Below, piece after piece: positions 6,581-13,365 of a DNA stretch of 14,168 nucleotides. The position numbers and the translations under genes are program-made. Location of the stretch: assembly GCA_900542045.1 (NCBI GenBank), contig UQMI01000070.1:1-14168 (forward strand). The letters are read 5' to 3'. The notes below the pieces were generated by a model. The model was not told the DNA's origin and searched no databases. It saw only the letters and a list, made by a program, of their open reading frames with translations. The stretch is from an uncultured Blautia sp. GTDB lineage: Bacteria; Bacillota; Clostridia; Lachnospirales; Lachnospiraceae. Position 1 is the stretch's first letter. Each line of letters starts with the position of its first letter.

Positions 6581-8081
6581 TGTCCGTCCCTCCTGCAATT
6601 TTCTTCATAACCTTTTCCTGGGTACATTCTTCTGCTTCCAGCTCTCCGGATATGGTTCCTCTGCGGGCCACAATAATCCTATCTGACATACTGATCAGTT
6701 CTGGCATCTCAGAAGAAATCAAAATGACTCCGCAGCCATTTCTGGTCAATTCATTAAGAATATTATAGACTTCTACCTTTGCCCCCACATCAATTCCTCT
6801 GGTGGGATCGTCCATGATAAATAGTTTGCAATTTGCACACAGAAGTTTTGCAATTACCACCTTCTGCTGGTTACCACCACTCAAACTTCCCGCATTAAGT
6901 GTAATAGTTCTTGTATGCAGCTGAAGTTTCTCTTTATATTTCTCACCAGCCTCCAGCTCCTTCTTCTTTAATCGGAATATTTTTCCCGTCACAAAGTCTT
7001 TTGTATTCGAAACGGTAACATTCTGATAAATCGGCATATGCAGCAACAGGCTAGACTGCCTGCTTTTCGTCAGCATACCTATCCCATCCTGCAGAGATGC
7101 CTTTGGCGTGGCATGATTTCTTTCCTTTCCATCAAAAACAATAGTTCCTCTTGTGTAGGGACGCAGTCCAAATAATGCTTCCATCATCTCTGTAGAACCG
7201 CTGCCTACCAATCCGGCAATACCAAGAACCTCTCCCTTATTGACATGAAAACTCACATCATGGAAATTCTTATCATCCGAAAGCCCTTTCACCTCAAGAA
7301 GCACTTCTTTGGTAGCATTTCTCTCTTTGGGATAAAAATCTGTAATAACACGTCCCACCATGTCATGTATCATTTCATCCTCATTTACTTCATTTATCGA
7401 TTTTGTCTCACCAATTTTATCCCCATCACGTAAAATACTGACAGAATTTCCAATCCGAAATACCTCTTCCATTTTGTGTGTAATAAAGATAAATGCTACA
7501 CCCTGCTTCTTCAGATTCTCAATAATATCAAACAGTGTATTTACTTCCGTGTCTGTCAATGCCGAAGTCGGCTCATCCAAAATCAAGAGTTTCGCATCTC
7601 TGGACAGCGCCTTGGCAATTTCTATTAACTGACGGATCCCCAACGTAAACTCCGATAACCTTTTTCGAATATCAATTCCGCCAAGTCCCACACGATTCAA
7701 AATCTCTTTCGATTTCTCCTCTGCTTTTTTCCAATCAATAAATAATGTATTTCCAATTCTGGGAACATTCCCCATCAAAACATTTTCCATTACATTCATC
7801 TGTTCTACCAGGGCAAGCTCCTGATAAACCATACCGATCCCCAGCTGATGAGCAATAGAAGGAGTTTTGATCAAAACCTCTTTCCCTTCCCAAAAAATTT
7901 GGCCGCTGTCTGCCTGAAGAGAACCGGCCAGAATTTTCATCAATGTGGATTTTCCAGCTCCATTTTCTCCCAGCAGCATATGCACTTCGCCCGGATACAC
8001 TGTAAAGCTCACATCATTCAACGCCTTTGTTGCACCGAAGCTTTTCTTAATGTGCTTCATCTCCAAAACTGCATTGCTCAT
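6573..8081 (-). CDS. RbsA-type tandem ATPase of a sugar ABC importer
   Basis: A 502-residue protein with two fused nucleotide-binding domains, the energising subunit of a CUT2 monosaccharide importer on the cytoplasmic face. The N-terminal domain has Walker A GENGAGKST at 38-46, Q-loop Q87, TLGIRQ in place of the LSGGQ signature at 146-151, Walker B LLILDE at 165-170 and switch H202. The C-terminal domain has the degenerate Walker A normal for this family (GLVGSGSTE, 290-298, no Lys) and an intact LSGGNQQK at 400-407. Its Walker B reads MDDP (D424-D425), with Asp where the catalytic Glu normally stands. The ATG is preceded by AAGGGAGAGAAACC. The gene sits between the binding-protein and permease genes. 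Confidence 0.95.
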   Translation of the reverse strand: MSNAVLEMKHIKKSFGATKALNDVSFTVYPGEVHMLLGENGAGKSTLMKILAGSLQADSGQIFWEGKEVLIKTPSIAHQLGIGMVYQELALVEQMNVMENVLMGNVPRIGNTLFIDWKKAEEKSKEILNRVGLGGIDIRKRLSEFTLGIRQLIEIAKALSRDAKLLILDEPTSALTDTEVNTLFDIIENLKKQGVAFIFITHKMEEVFRIGNSVSILRDGDKIGETKSINEVNEDEMIHDMVGRVITDFYPKERNATKEVLLEVKGLSDDKNFHDVSFHVNKGEVLGIAGLVGSGSTEMMEALFGLRPYTRGTIVFDGKERNHATPKASLQDGIGMLTKSRQSSLLLHMPIYQNVTVSNTKDFVTGKIFRLKKKELEAGEKYKEKLQLHTRTITLNAGSLSGGNQQKVVIAKLLCANCKLFIMDDPTRGIDVGAKVEVYNILNELTRNGCGVILISSEMPELISMSDRIIVARRGTISGELEAEECTQEKVMKKIAGGTDNE

Positions 8082-8105
8082 GGTTTCTCTCCCTTTCCTT
8101 GTTCA

Positions 8106-8132
8106 GTGGCCTCAGAAAAACTCTGAGGCCAC
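8106..8132 (-). other. Perfect 11-bp intercistronic hairpin after the binding-protein gene
   Basis: GTGGCCTCAGA and TCTGAGGCCAC pair perfectly around a 5-nt loop, 20 bp downstream of the binding-protein stop and 24 bp before the ATPase start. There is no U-run, so it is not a classical terminator. Hairpins at this place in sugar ABC operons commonly protect the upstream mRNA from 3' exonucleases, allowing more binding protein than membrane components to be made. That role here is inferred from position. Confidence 0.65.
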
Positions 8133-8152
8133 ATACATTTTCTGTCTGTCTA

Positions 8153-9400
8153 TCAGCTTGCGTTTGCTATAATATCTTCCCAAGGAATTGCATCCAGCTT
8201 CGTATCTGGATAGAACTGATCCGCATTGCCTGCATATTCTGTCCGCGGGCAAATATCATAGAAATCAGGAACATCATCTCCCTGACCGGTAGCCAACATA
8301 ACTGCATACTGAATGCCATACCATCCCCATTCAGGGAATCCATGCCAGGTTTCTGTTACAATCTGACCATTTCTAATAGCATCCACAGTTTCTTCTGTTC
8401 CGTCATTACCAGAAATCAGCACTTCTGTTCGATTCAGATTGCTTACTGCCGTTACAGCGCCCATGGTCATTTCAGAAGAAGCACTCCAGATTGCATCCAA
8501 TTCCGGATTTGCCTGCAGGATGTTTTCTGCTGCACTTGTTCCGGCTTCACGAGCCCAGTCTGCATACAGAGTGTCTACCACTTCCACATTTTCACACTTA
8601 TCCATTACGCTGTTAAAACCAGCCAGTCGGTTATTGGAATAAATAGAGCCTTCAATTCCGCCAATAACAGCAACTTTTCCTTCGATACTACTGTAGTCAA
8701 AATCTGCATACAGATCTTCCCACCATTCCAGATCAAGCCACTCGTCTTCTGCCACTTCTACCTGCTCACCCGGCTCAACAACGCCAGGTCCTCCCAGCTG
8801 ATCCAGCATCGCATAACCGGAAACCGTTCCTGCTTCAGTATTATCGAAACCGATAATTGTACAGTCCAGATCATCCGGAACTTCATCTGCAGCTACATTT
8901 ACCAAAATAAGTTCAATCCCCTGATCCACTGCATCATACAAAGTCTGACTTACCGCATCAAAAGATCCGGGAGAGCAAATGATCATGTCCATACCCGACT
9001 GGATCAGATTTTCCAATGATCTTACCTGGTTTTCCACCTGTGTCTCATCAGGAGAAGCAATTGTAGTCAGTTCTACATCAATTCCATACTGTTTTGCATC
9101 TTCAATAGCCTTATTCATATTATCTTCTGCTGTAGCAAACACACCTGTTACATCCGGCGGAGCCCAGCCGACTTTTACAGAGATGTTTCCGGATGCATCT
9201 GCTGTTGCTTCTTCATCCGCTGCTTCATCTGCAGTATCCGTAGACTCCTCTGCGGCACTGTCATCAGCTTCTGCTTCCCCCGTAGCCTCTGCAGCAGTAT
9301 CGCTTTCACTTGCAGTACTGTCACTGCCGCCCCCACATCCTGCAAGCGCAGTCATTACCAATGTTGCTGCTAATAATGCGGATACCATTTTTCTTTTCAT
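8153..9400 (-). CDS. Sugar-binding lipoprotein of the ABC importer (periplasmic-binding-protein type 1 fold)
   Basis: A 415-residue exported lipoprotein that captures the sugar outside the membrane and delivers it to the RbsC-type permease. Residues 1-21 are a type II signal peptide (positive MKRK, hydrophobic core, lipobox LAGC) with C22 as the lipidated residue. A long Ser/Thr/Ala/Glu/Asp-rich linker at about 24-72 precedes the globular domain. The domain begins KVGWAPPDVTGVF and includes an IICSPGSFDAVSQTL segment and ISGNDGTEETVDAIRNG near the C-terminal lobe, as in ribose- and galactose-binding proteins. An acidic, Trp-rich stretch at about 203-240 is longer than in ordinary ribose-binding proteins. 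AAGGAGGAAGAATGA precedes the ATG. It is 52 bp after SDR2 and is followed by an intercistronic hairpin. Confidence 0.94.
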   Translation of the reverse strand: MKRKMVSALLAATLVMTALAGCGGGSDSTASESDTAAEATGEAEADDSAAEESTDTADEAADEEATADASGNISVKVGWAPPDVTGVFATAEDNMNKAIEDAKQYGIDVELTTIASPDETQVENQVRSLENLIQSGMDMIICSPGSFDAVSQTLYDAVDQGIELILVNVAADEVPDDLDCTIIGFDNTEAGTVSGYAMLDQLGGPGVVEPGEQVEVAEDEWLDLEWWEDLYADFDYSSIEGKVAVIGGIEGSIYSNNRLAGFNSVMDKCENVEVVDTLYADWAREAGTSAAENILQANPELDAIWSASSEMTMGAVTAVSNLNRTEVLISGNDGTEETVDAIRNGQIVTETWHGFPEWGWYGIQYAVMLATGQGDDVPDFYDICPRTEYAGNADQFYPDTKLDAIPWEDIIANAS

Positions 9401-9452
9401 TCATTCTTCCTCCTTCTCTCTAAATATAGTATCGCTCTTATATGAAGTCCTT

Positions 9453-10217
9453 TTACGGACAAACATATCCCCCATCAATACTCAGCACGGTTCCTGTTGC
9501 ATAAGAGGCTTCATCACTGGCCAGATAAACCGCTCCCTTCGCAATATCTTCCGGTTTCCCCATATGCATCATAGGTCTGTCTTCTGACATGATTTTGTAC
9601 TGCGTATCATAATCTTCCGCCTGATCTAAAATTCTCTGCACCAACTCTGTATGTACCCTGCCAGGGCAGATACAATTCACGCGGATTTTCTTGATCGCAT
9701 AATCCACAGCTGTACTTTTCGTCAGCATGATCACCGCTGCTTTCGAAGTGTTATAAGCTACCTGCTCCGGAATTGCAGCAATTCCAGCTTCTGATGCAAT
9801 GTTTACTATATTGCCCGATTTCTGACCACACATGACAGGAAGCACTGCTTTCATCCCCAGAAAAACGCCATTGACATTCACATCCATAATCTTCTGGAAC
9901 ACCGCAAAATCCGTCTCGCCTGTTTTTCCGCCCTGGAAAATTCCTGCGCAATTTACCAGAACATCCACATGCCCGTATCTCTCCTGCACTTTCTTCACGG
10001 CATTGATCCACTGTTCTTCTGAAGTCACATCCATTTTCACAAATTGGAACTGCTTTCCTGTTTTCTCCAATTCCTCTTCCATTTTTCTTCCGTTTTCTCC
10101 TGATACGTCAAATACAGCTACGAACCCACCTTCTGTCAGAAACTCCAAGCATATCGCCTTGCCAATGCCCGATGTACCGCCAGTAACTATGCATACCTTT
10201 CCTTCCAGCCTTTTCAT
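9453..10217 (-). CDS. Short-chain dehydrogenase/reductase 2
   Basis: A 254-residue classical SDR distinct from SDR1 and not a recent duplicate of it. TGGTSGIG is at 12-19, and D37 after the second strand (VFDVSG) points to NAD. D63 contacts adenine, NCAG is at 89-92, and the catalytic residues are N114, S142, Y155 and K159. The C-terminus GTVLSIDGGYVCP is the usual tail of the family. It lies 35 bp after the epimerase 1 stop, as the second gene of the operon. The ribosome site GGAGGT is 11 nt from the ATG, a slightly long spacing, but no better in-frame start exists. Likely role is oxidation of a sugar or alditol to a ketose that the neighbouring epimerase can use. The specific substrate is unknown. 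Confidence 0.93.
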   Translation of the reverse strand: MKRLEGKVCIVTGGTSGIGKAICLEFLTEGGFVAVFDVSGENGRKMEEELEKTGKQFQFVKMDVTSEEQWINAVKKVQERYGHVDVLVNCAGIFQGGKTGETDFAVFQKIMDVNVNGVFLGMKAVLPVMCGQKSGNIVNIASEAGIAAIPEQVAYNTSKAAVIMLTKSTAVDYAIKKIRVNCICPGRVHTELVQRILDQAEDYDTQYKIMSEDRPMMHMGKPEDIAKGAVYLASDEASYATGTVLSIDGGYVCP

Positions 10218-10252
10218 TCTCTTTCAACACCTCCGCAGTCAATCACATCGCC

Positions 10253-11125
10253 TTATTCCGCTTCCAGGAATTTCTTTTTCAGAAACTGGAGAGACTCTTT
10301 CATATCTGCAGTCAGTTTTGCTTCATCAGCTCCCTCGCTGAGATCACGCCATACTTTAATATCACGACCAACGCCTCCGCCTGGAAGTACAAAAGGCTCC
10401 ATAACCACGCCTTTGTCATAATGGATTTCTCGGAGAGCTTTTCCTATCTCATCCCAGGGAAGATGTCCCTGTCCCGGCAAACGCCGATTTCCTTCTCCCA
10501 CATGTATATGTCCCAGATAATCTCCCGCAGTGCGAAATCCATCTGCAATATTATCTTCCTCAATATTCATATGGAACGTATCCATCAGCAATTTACACGC
10601 TTTACTATCCACATCTTTGCAATACTGCACTCCTTCTGCTGCTGTATTCAGAATAAATGTCTCAAAACGGTTTACCACTTCCATGCAATATTCAATTCCC
10701 AGGTCCTCTGCTACTTTACACAGACGTTTCACGCTCTGTACTCCTCTGTCCCACGCAGCTGGTTTATCCACATCCTGAAAATCACAAGGCCAGTATGAGT
10801 ACATTACCCCTACAATCGAACGGGAATCAATCCGGTCCATTGCTTTCATAATCGAAGTCAGGTATGCGATTCCCGCTTCCCGGATTTGGGGATCTGCAGA
10901 AGCCACATCTTTATCTTTTGCCGGACCTATATTTGCTGTCAGAATTAAATCTAAATCTTTCGAAACTGCTTTCAACTCATCCAACTGCGCATTTGACATT
11001 TTGGTTAAATGATCTGCGCCTACTTCCAGAATATCAAACCCGATTCCCTTCACCCTTTCAGCAATCTCCCGGTAATCGCATTTCCATTCATTTCCCCAGT
11101 ATGCATACAAAGTGCCGAACTTCAT
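10253..11125 (-). CDS. Ketose 3-epimerase 1 (D-tagatose/D-psicose 3-epimerase family TIM barrel)
   Basis: A 290-residue AP-endonuclease-2-type TIM barrel that should epimerise the C3 hydroxyl of a free ketose using a divalent metal (Mn or Co in characterised relatives). The four metal ligands are E149 (MEVVNRFE), D182 (LMDTFHMN), H208 (GHIHVGE) and E243 (VMEPF), with E149 and E243 also the acid/base pair. H185 and E211 contact substrate. Positions are shifted by one from the E150/D183/H209/E244 known in the Clostridium cellulolyticum D-psicose 3-epimerase. It is the first gene of the transport operon. The start at 11125 has GGAGGGAAAAGG upstream. A longer start at 11173 would fall almost at the predicted transcription start, so it is not preferred. 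L-ribulose/D-allulose/D-tagatose activity are alternatives. About half identical to epimerase 2. Confidence 0.92.
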   Translation of the reverse strand: MKFGTLYAYWGNEWKCDYREIAERVKGIGFDILEVGADHLTKMSNAQLDELKAVSKDLDLILTANIGPAKDKDVASADPQIREAGIAYLTSIMKAMDRIDSRSIVGVMYSYWPCDFQDVDKPAAWDRGVQSVKRLCKVAEDLGIEYCMEVVNRFETFILNTAAEGVQYCKDVDSKACKLLMDTFHMNIEEDNIADGFRTAGDYLGHIHVGEGNRRLPGQGHLPWDEIGKALREIHYDKGVVMEPFVLPGGGVGRDIKVWRDLSEGADEAKLTADMKESLQFLKKKFLEAE

Positions 11126-11160
11126 CCTTTTCCCTCCCTCGATTTTTTCTGTGTTTTTCT

Positions 11161-11174
11161 CATTTATTTTCATT
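11161..11174. promoter_or_regulatory. Candidate operator, copy 1 (overlaps start of epimerase 1/ABC transcript)
   Basis: CATTTATTTTCATT occurs here in plus-strand sense immediately after the predicted transcription start of the minus-strand operon. The identical 14 bp recur at 11296-11309 inside the epimerase 2 promoter. T-rich boxes with a TTTC core are the kind of site used by several DeoR-family regulators. Assignment to DeoR1 or DeoR2 is inference. Confidence 0.5.
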
Positions 11175-11181
11175 TTTTATC

Positions 11182-11210
11182 ATAGTATCATTTGATTTGT
11201 GCATTGTCAA
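11182..11210 (-). promoter_or_regulatory. Promoter of the epimerase 1 - SDR2 - ABC - VOC - SDR1 operon
   Basis: On the minus strand TTGACA (11210-11205) and TACTAT (11187-11182) are 17 bp apart, placing the start near 11175 and a leader of about 50 nt before the epimerase 1 ATG. It is divergent to the epimerase 2 promoter, and the 235-bp A/T-rich spacer (11126-11360) contains both plus two operator-like boxes. Confidence 0.75.
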
Positions 11211-11291
11211 CATAATTTACAGATTTTTAGATTATTTTTTATATGATTTTTTGTCTATTTTTTTGTTTATTTTTACATAATTATGTTTTAT

Positions 11292-11320
11292 TGACATTTA
11301 TTTTCATTCGTGATATTGTG
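11292..11320 (+). promoter_or_regulatory. Promoter of epimerase 2
   Basis: TTGACA (11292-11297), 17 bp, then TATTGT (11315-11320). The -35/-10 pair is identical to that of the Gfo/Idh operon. The spacer carries the 14-bp box shared with the epimerase 1 promoter, so a bound repressor would block polymerase directly. The leader of about 34 nt ends in AAAGGAGGG before the ATG. Confidence 0.78.
11296..11309. promoter_or_regulatory. Candidate operator, copy 2 (inside epimerase 2 promoter spacer)
   Basis: Exact repeat of the 14-bp CATTTATTTTCATT found at 11161-11174, in the same orientation 135 bp away. It overlaps the end of the -35 element and the spacer, a classical repression position. Confidence 0.5.
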
Positions 11321-11360
11321 TTATTATATTGTCAATGCAAATGCAAAGGAGGGTTATCTT

Positions 11361-12236
11361 ATGAAATTCGGTACATATTTCGCTTATTGGGAAAAAGAAT
11401 GGGAAGCAGACTACATCAAATACTGCCATAAGGTTTCCGAACTCGGATTTGATGTTTTGGAGGTTTCTGCCGCCGGTATTGTCCAAATGACAGATAATCA
11501 GTTAGAAGAATTGAAAGAGACCGCTAAGAATTGCGGCCTCACATTGACTGCATGCATAGGCCTGCCAAAAGACAAAGATGTTTCTTCTGAAAACGAAGAA
11601 ACCAGACAAAAAGGACTAAATTATATGAAACAGATTCTGGACGCCCTGTATAAAGCCGATATCCATTTGATCGGAGGCATTATCTACGCCTATTGGCCTG
11701 TAGATTACAGCCTTCCATTTGACAAAGAAAAAGCCAGAGAAATCAGCCTGAAAAGCGTTCGTGAATTAGCAGATTATGCTGCTCCTTATCAGATTACTCT
11801 CGCATTGGAAACTGTAAATCGTTTCGAGCATTATCTTTTCAATGATGCCGCAGAAGCCACACAATTTGTAAAAGACGTGAATAAAGACAATGTAAAAGTT
11901 ATGTTGGATGCCTTTCATATGAATATTGAAGAGGACAATTTTGGAGATGCAATTCGAAACACCGGCAGCTATCTGGGGCATTTCCACATTGGCGAATGCA
12001 ACAGAAAAGTGCCAGGCAAAGGCAGAATGCCCTGGGCTGAAATCGGTCAGGCATTACACGATATCCATTACAATGGCTGTGTAGTTATGGAACCTTTTGT
12101 CCGCATGGGCGGAACTGTAGGCAAAGAAATCCGTGTGTGGAGAGATTTGTCAGACAACGCTGATGAAGCAAAACTGGACGAAGATATCCGCCAATCTCTG
12201 ATTTTCCTGAAAACCGCTTTTGGTACAGCCAAATAA
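11361..12236 (+). CDS. Ketose 3-epimerase 2 (D-psicose/D-allulose 3-epimerase-like TIM barrel)
   Basis: A 291-residue metal-dependent TIM-barrel epimerase, the only plus-strand protein gene here. Metal ligands fall at E150 (LETVNRFE), D183 (MLDAFHMN), H209 (GHFHIGE) and E244 (VMEPFVRMGG), exactly the numbering of the characterised Clostridium cellulolyticum D-psicose 3-epimerase. Substrate-contact H186 and E212 are also kept. The opening FAYWEKEWEADY and the GECNRKVPGKGRMPW loop are typical of clostridial D-allulose 3-epimerases, making this copy closer to that group than epimerase 1. It would interconvert D-fructose and D-allulose, or related ketoses such as D-tagatose/D-sorbose. It is transcribed alone from the promoter at 11292-11320 and ends at a bidirectional terminator shared with DeoR2. 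AAAGGAGGG lies 10 nt before the ATG. Confidence 0.94.
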   Translation: MKFGTYFAYWEKEWEADYIKYCHKVSELGFDVLEVSAAGIVQMTDNQLEELKETAKNCGLTLTACIGLPKDKDVSSENEETRQKGLNYMKQILDALYKADIHLIGGIIYAYWPVDYSLPFDKEKAREISLKSVRELADYAAPYQITLALETVNRFEHYLFNDAAEATQFVKDVNKDNVKVMLDAFHMNIEEDNFGDAIRNTGSYLGHFHIGECNRKVPGKGRMPWAEIGQALHDIHYNGCVVMEPFVRMGGTVGKEIRVWRDLSDNADEAKLDEDIRQSLIFLKTAFGTAK

Positions 12237-12310
12237 CGTTTTCCAAATGCGATCCTGTTTTCCACAATACATCCCGCAAAAGAGTTTACGCACATTTTCT
12301 TCTCTGCAGA

Positions 12311-12364
12311 AAACTGCCAGCCGGAATATGATGAATATTTCATATTCCAGCCGGCAGTTTTTTT
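12311..12364 (+). terminator. Bidirectional terminator between epimerase 2 and DeoR2
   Basis: AAACTGCC (12311-12318) pairs with GGCAGTTT (12353-12360), and inside it GGAATATGA pairs with TCATATTCC, with a small internal loop between them. Seven T follow on the plus strand (12358-12364). On the minus strand the stem ends in TTTTC, so it can also stop the convergent DeoR2 transcript. The rest of the 159-bp spacer shows nothing else. Confidence 0.85.
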
Positions 12365-12395
12365 CATTATCTTTCCGAAATTGCCATAACCGCTC

Positions 12396-13208
12396 TTATT
12401 TCTCGTCCTTCTTCTCCACGTAATCCACTACCCGCACCTGTACATTCTTCTGCTCCAGACCAGCCACAAATTCGCTGCTGACATCTGAATCCGTAATAAA
12501 TTCGTCCAGATCATTGACTCCGGCAAAACTGACAAACGATATATTATCCGCCTTTGTACTATCTGCCAGGAGTATGGTCTTCCCGGAATTCTGCATCATG
12601 ATCCTTTTCAAGCGACTGGTTTCAATATCCGGCGTACTGACGCCCTTTTCCAGACTGATCCCGTTCACAGATAAAAAGAAGGTGTCGATGTTCAGCCTCT
12701 CTAATGTTGTCAAAGCCATCTCACCCACCGTATAATTGAACTTTTTCCGGATCATTCCCCCGGCAATAATCACGCGGTTCTGCGTATTATTTTCCAGGTA
12801 GTTTGCAATTCCAATATCATACGTAACAACTACCAGATTACTGAAGCGCGTAAGGAGTTTCGCTAATTCATAAGTGGTGGTTCCTGCATCTAGTCCAATC
12901 GAATCCCCTTCCTGAATGTGTTCCAGTGCCGCTTCGGCAATCGCCCGTTTTGCGTCAATTCTTCGGACGCTCTTTTCCACGTTTCCTTGTTCAAAACTCA
13001 CGTTCTTGTTTGAGATCGCGCCGCCATGGGTACGTTTCAGCAACCCTTTCTGCGCCAAAGCCCGCAGATCATTTCTGATAGTGGCAGATGATACAGAAAA
13101 CTGTTCGCACAGTTCCGCAACGGTGGCCTTCGTATGGCGGTCAACATAATTAATGATCAGCTTTTTTCGCTCTTCCTCAAAAAAACGCGGTTCCACGTTT
13201 TCATTCAT
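12396..13208 (-). CDS. DeoR-family transcriptional regulator 2
   Basis: A 270-residue DeoR/GlpR-family repressor and close paralogue of DeoR1. The winged helix-turn-helix covers about 10-65. The recognition segment SVSSATIRNDLRALAQKGLLKRTHGG-like region (38-63) differs from DeoR1 only at a few conservative positions, so both proteins probably read the same DNA sequence. DAGTT at 107-111 and the STPD...E segment mark the phosphosugar pocket. The effector domain has diverged more, and the C-terminus ends in a charged EKKDEK tail. The ATG at 13206-13208 follows GGAGGTGCCT; an in-frame GTG at 13220 lies upstream of that ribosome site and is rejected. It has its own promoter (13237-13266) with an operator-like box in the spacer, suggesting autoregulation, and converges on epimerase 2. 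Confidence 0.92.
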   Translation of the reverse strand: MNENVEPRFFEEERKKLIINYVDRHTKATVAELCEQFSVSSATIRNDLRALAQKGLLKRTHGGAISNKNVSFEQGNVEKSVRRIDAKRAIAEAALEHIQEGDSIGLDAGTTTYELAKLLTRFSNLVVVTYDIGIANYLENNTQNRVIIAGGMIRKKFNYTVGEMALTTLERLNIDTFFLSVNGISLEKGVSTPDIETSRLKRIMMQNSGKTILLADSTKADNISFVSFAGVNDLDEFITDSDVSSEFVAGLEQKNVQVRVVDYVEKKDEK

Positions 13209-13236
13209 AGGCACCTCCACTGTATTTTATTAACAT

Positions 13237-13266
13237 ATTATATCATTTACTTTTTTCATTTGTAAA
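13237..13266 (-). promoter_or_regulatory. Promoter of DeoR2
   Basis: On the minus strand TTTACA (13266-13261), an 18-bp spacer, then a perfect TATAAT (13242-13237). The leader is about 22 nt and includes GTGGAGGT. The spacer contains the T-rich box described at 13249-13261. Confidence 0.72.
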
Positions 13267-13347
13267 GCAAACCGGTGCCTGGCTCCTCCTGTCACTTTTT
13301 ATTGTTTATTATCATTTTATAACATTATGTATTGACTTTTTTCGTTT
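13249..13347. promoter_or_regulatory. Three operator-like T-rich boxes in the DeoR2 / orphan-RNA divergent region
   Basis: In plus-strand sense ACTTTTTTCATTT (13249-13261) and ACTTTTTTCGTTT (13335-13347) differ at one base and sit in the spacers of the two divergent promoters. Between them, TTTATTATCATTTT (13305-13318) differs by one base from the TTTATTTTCATT core of the epimerase operators. This placement fits coordinated repression of both promoters by a DeoR paralogue. Functional role is inferred. Confidence 0.42.
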
Positions 13348-13359
13348 CTATGATACAAT
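13332..13359 (+). promoter_or_regulatory. Orphan plus-strand promoter facing the transketolase 3' end
   Basis: TTGACT (13332-13337), 16 bp, then TACAAT (13354-13359). The first 20 bp resemble the epimerase 2 promoter (TTGAC followed by T-rich sequence with TTTC and GTT/ATT). No open reading frame follows on the plus strand before the hairpin at 13441. Start is expected near 13366. Confidence 0.6.
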
Positions 13360-13365
13360 AAACTT

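Noticed and set aside
9401..9452. Possible internal promoter (TACTAT) before the binding-protein gene
   Set aside because: No acceptable -35 element 16-18 bp upstream.
8099..9587. Two long plus-strand frames opposite the binding-protein gene, one Ser/Ala-rich
   Set aside because: Antisense shadows; the Ser/Ala-rich run mirrors the acidic linker of the lipoprotein.
11126..11173. N-terminal extension of epimerase 1 starting at 11173
   Set aside because: It would place the ATG almost at the predicted transcription start, and GGAGGG lies directly before the ATG at 11125, which also aligns with epimerase 2.
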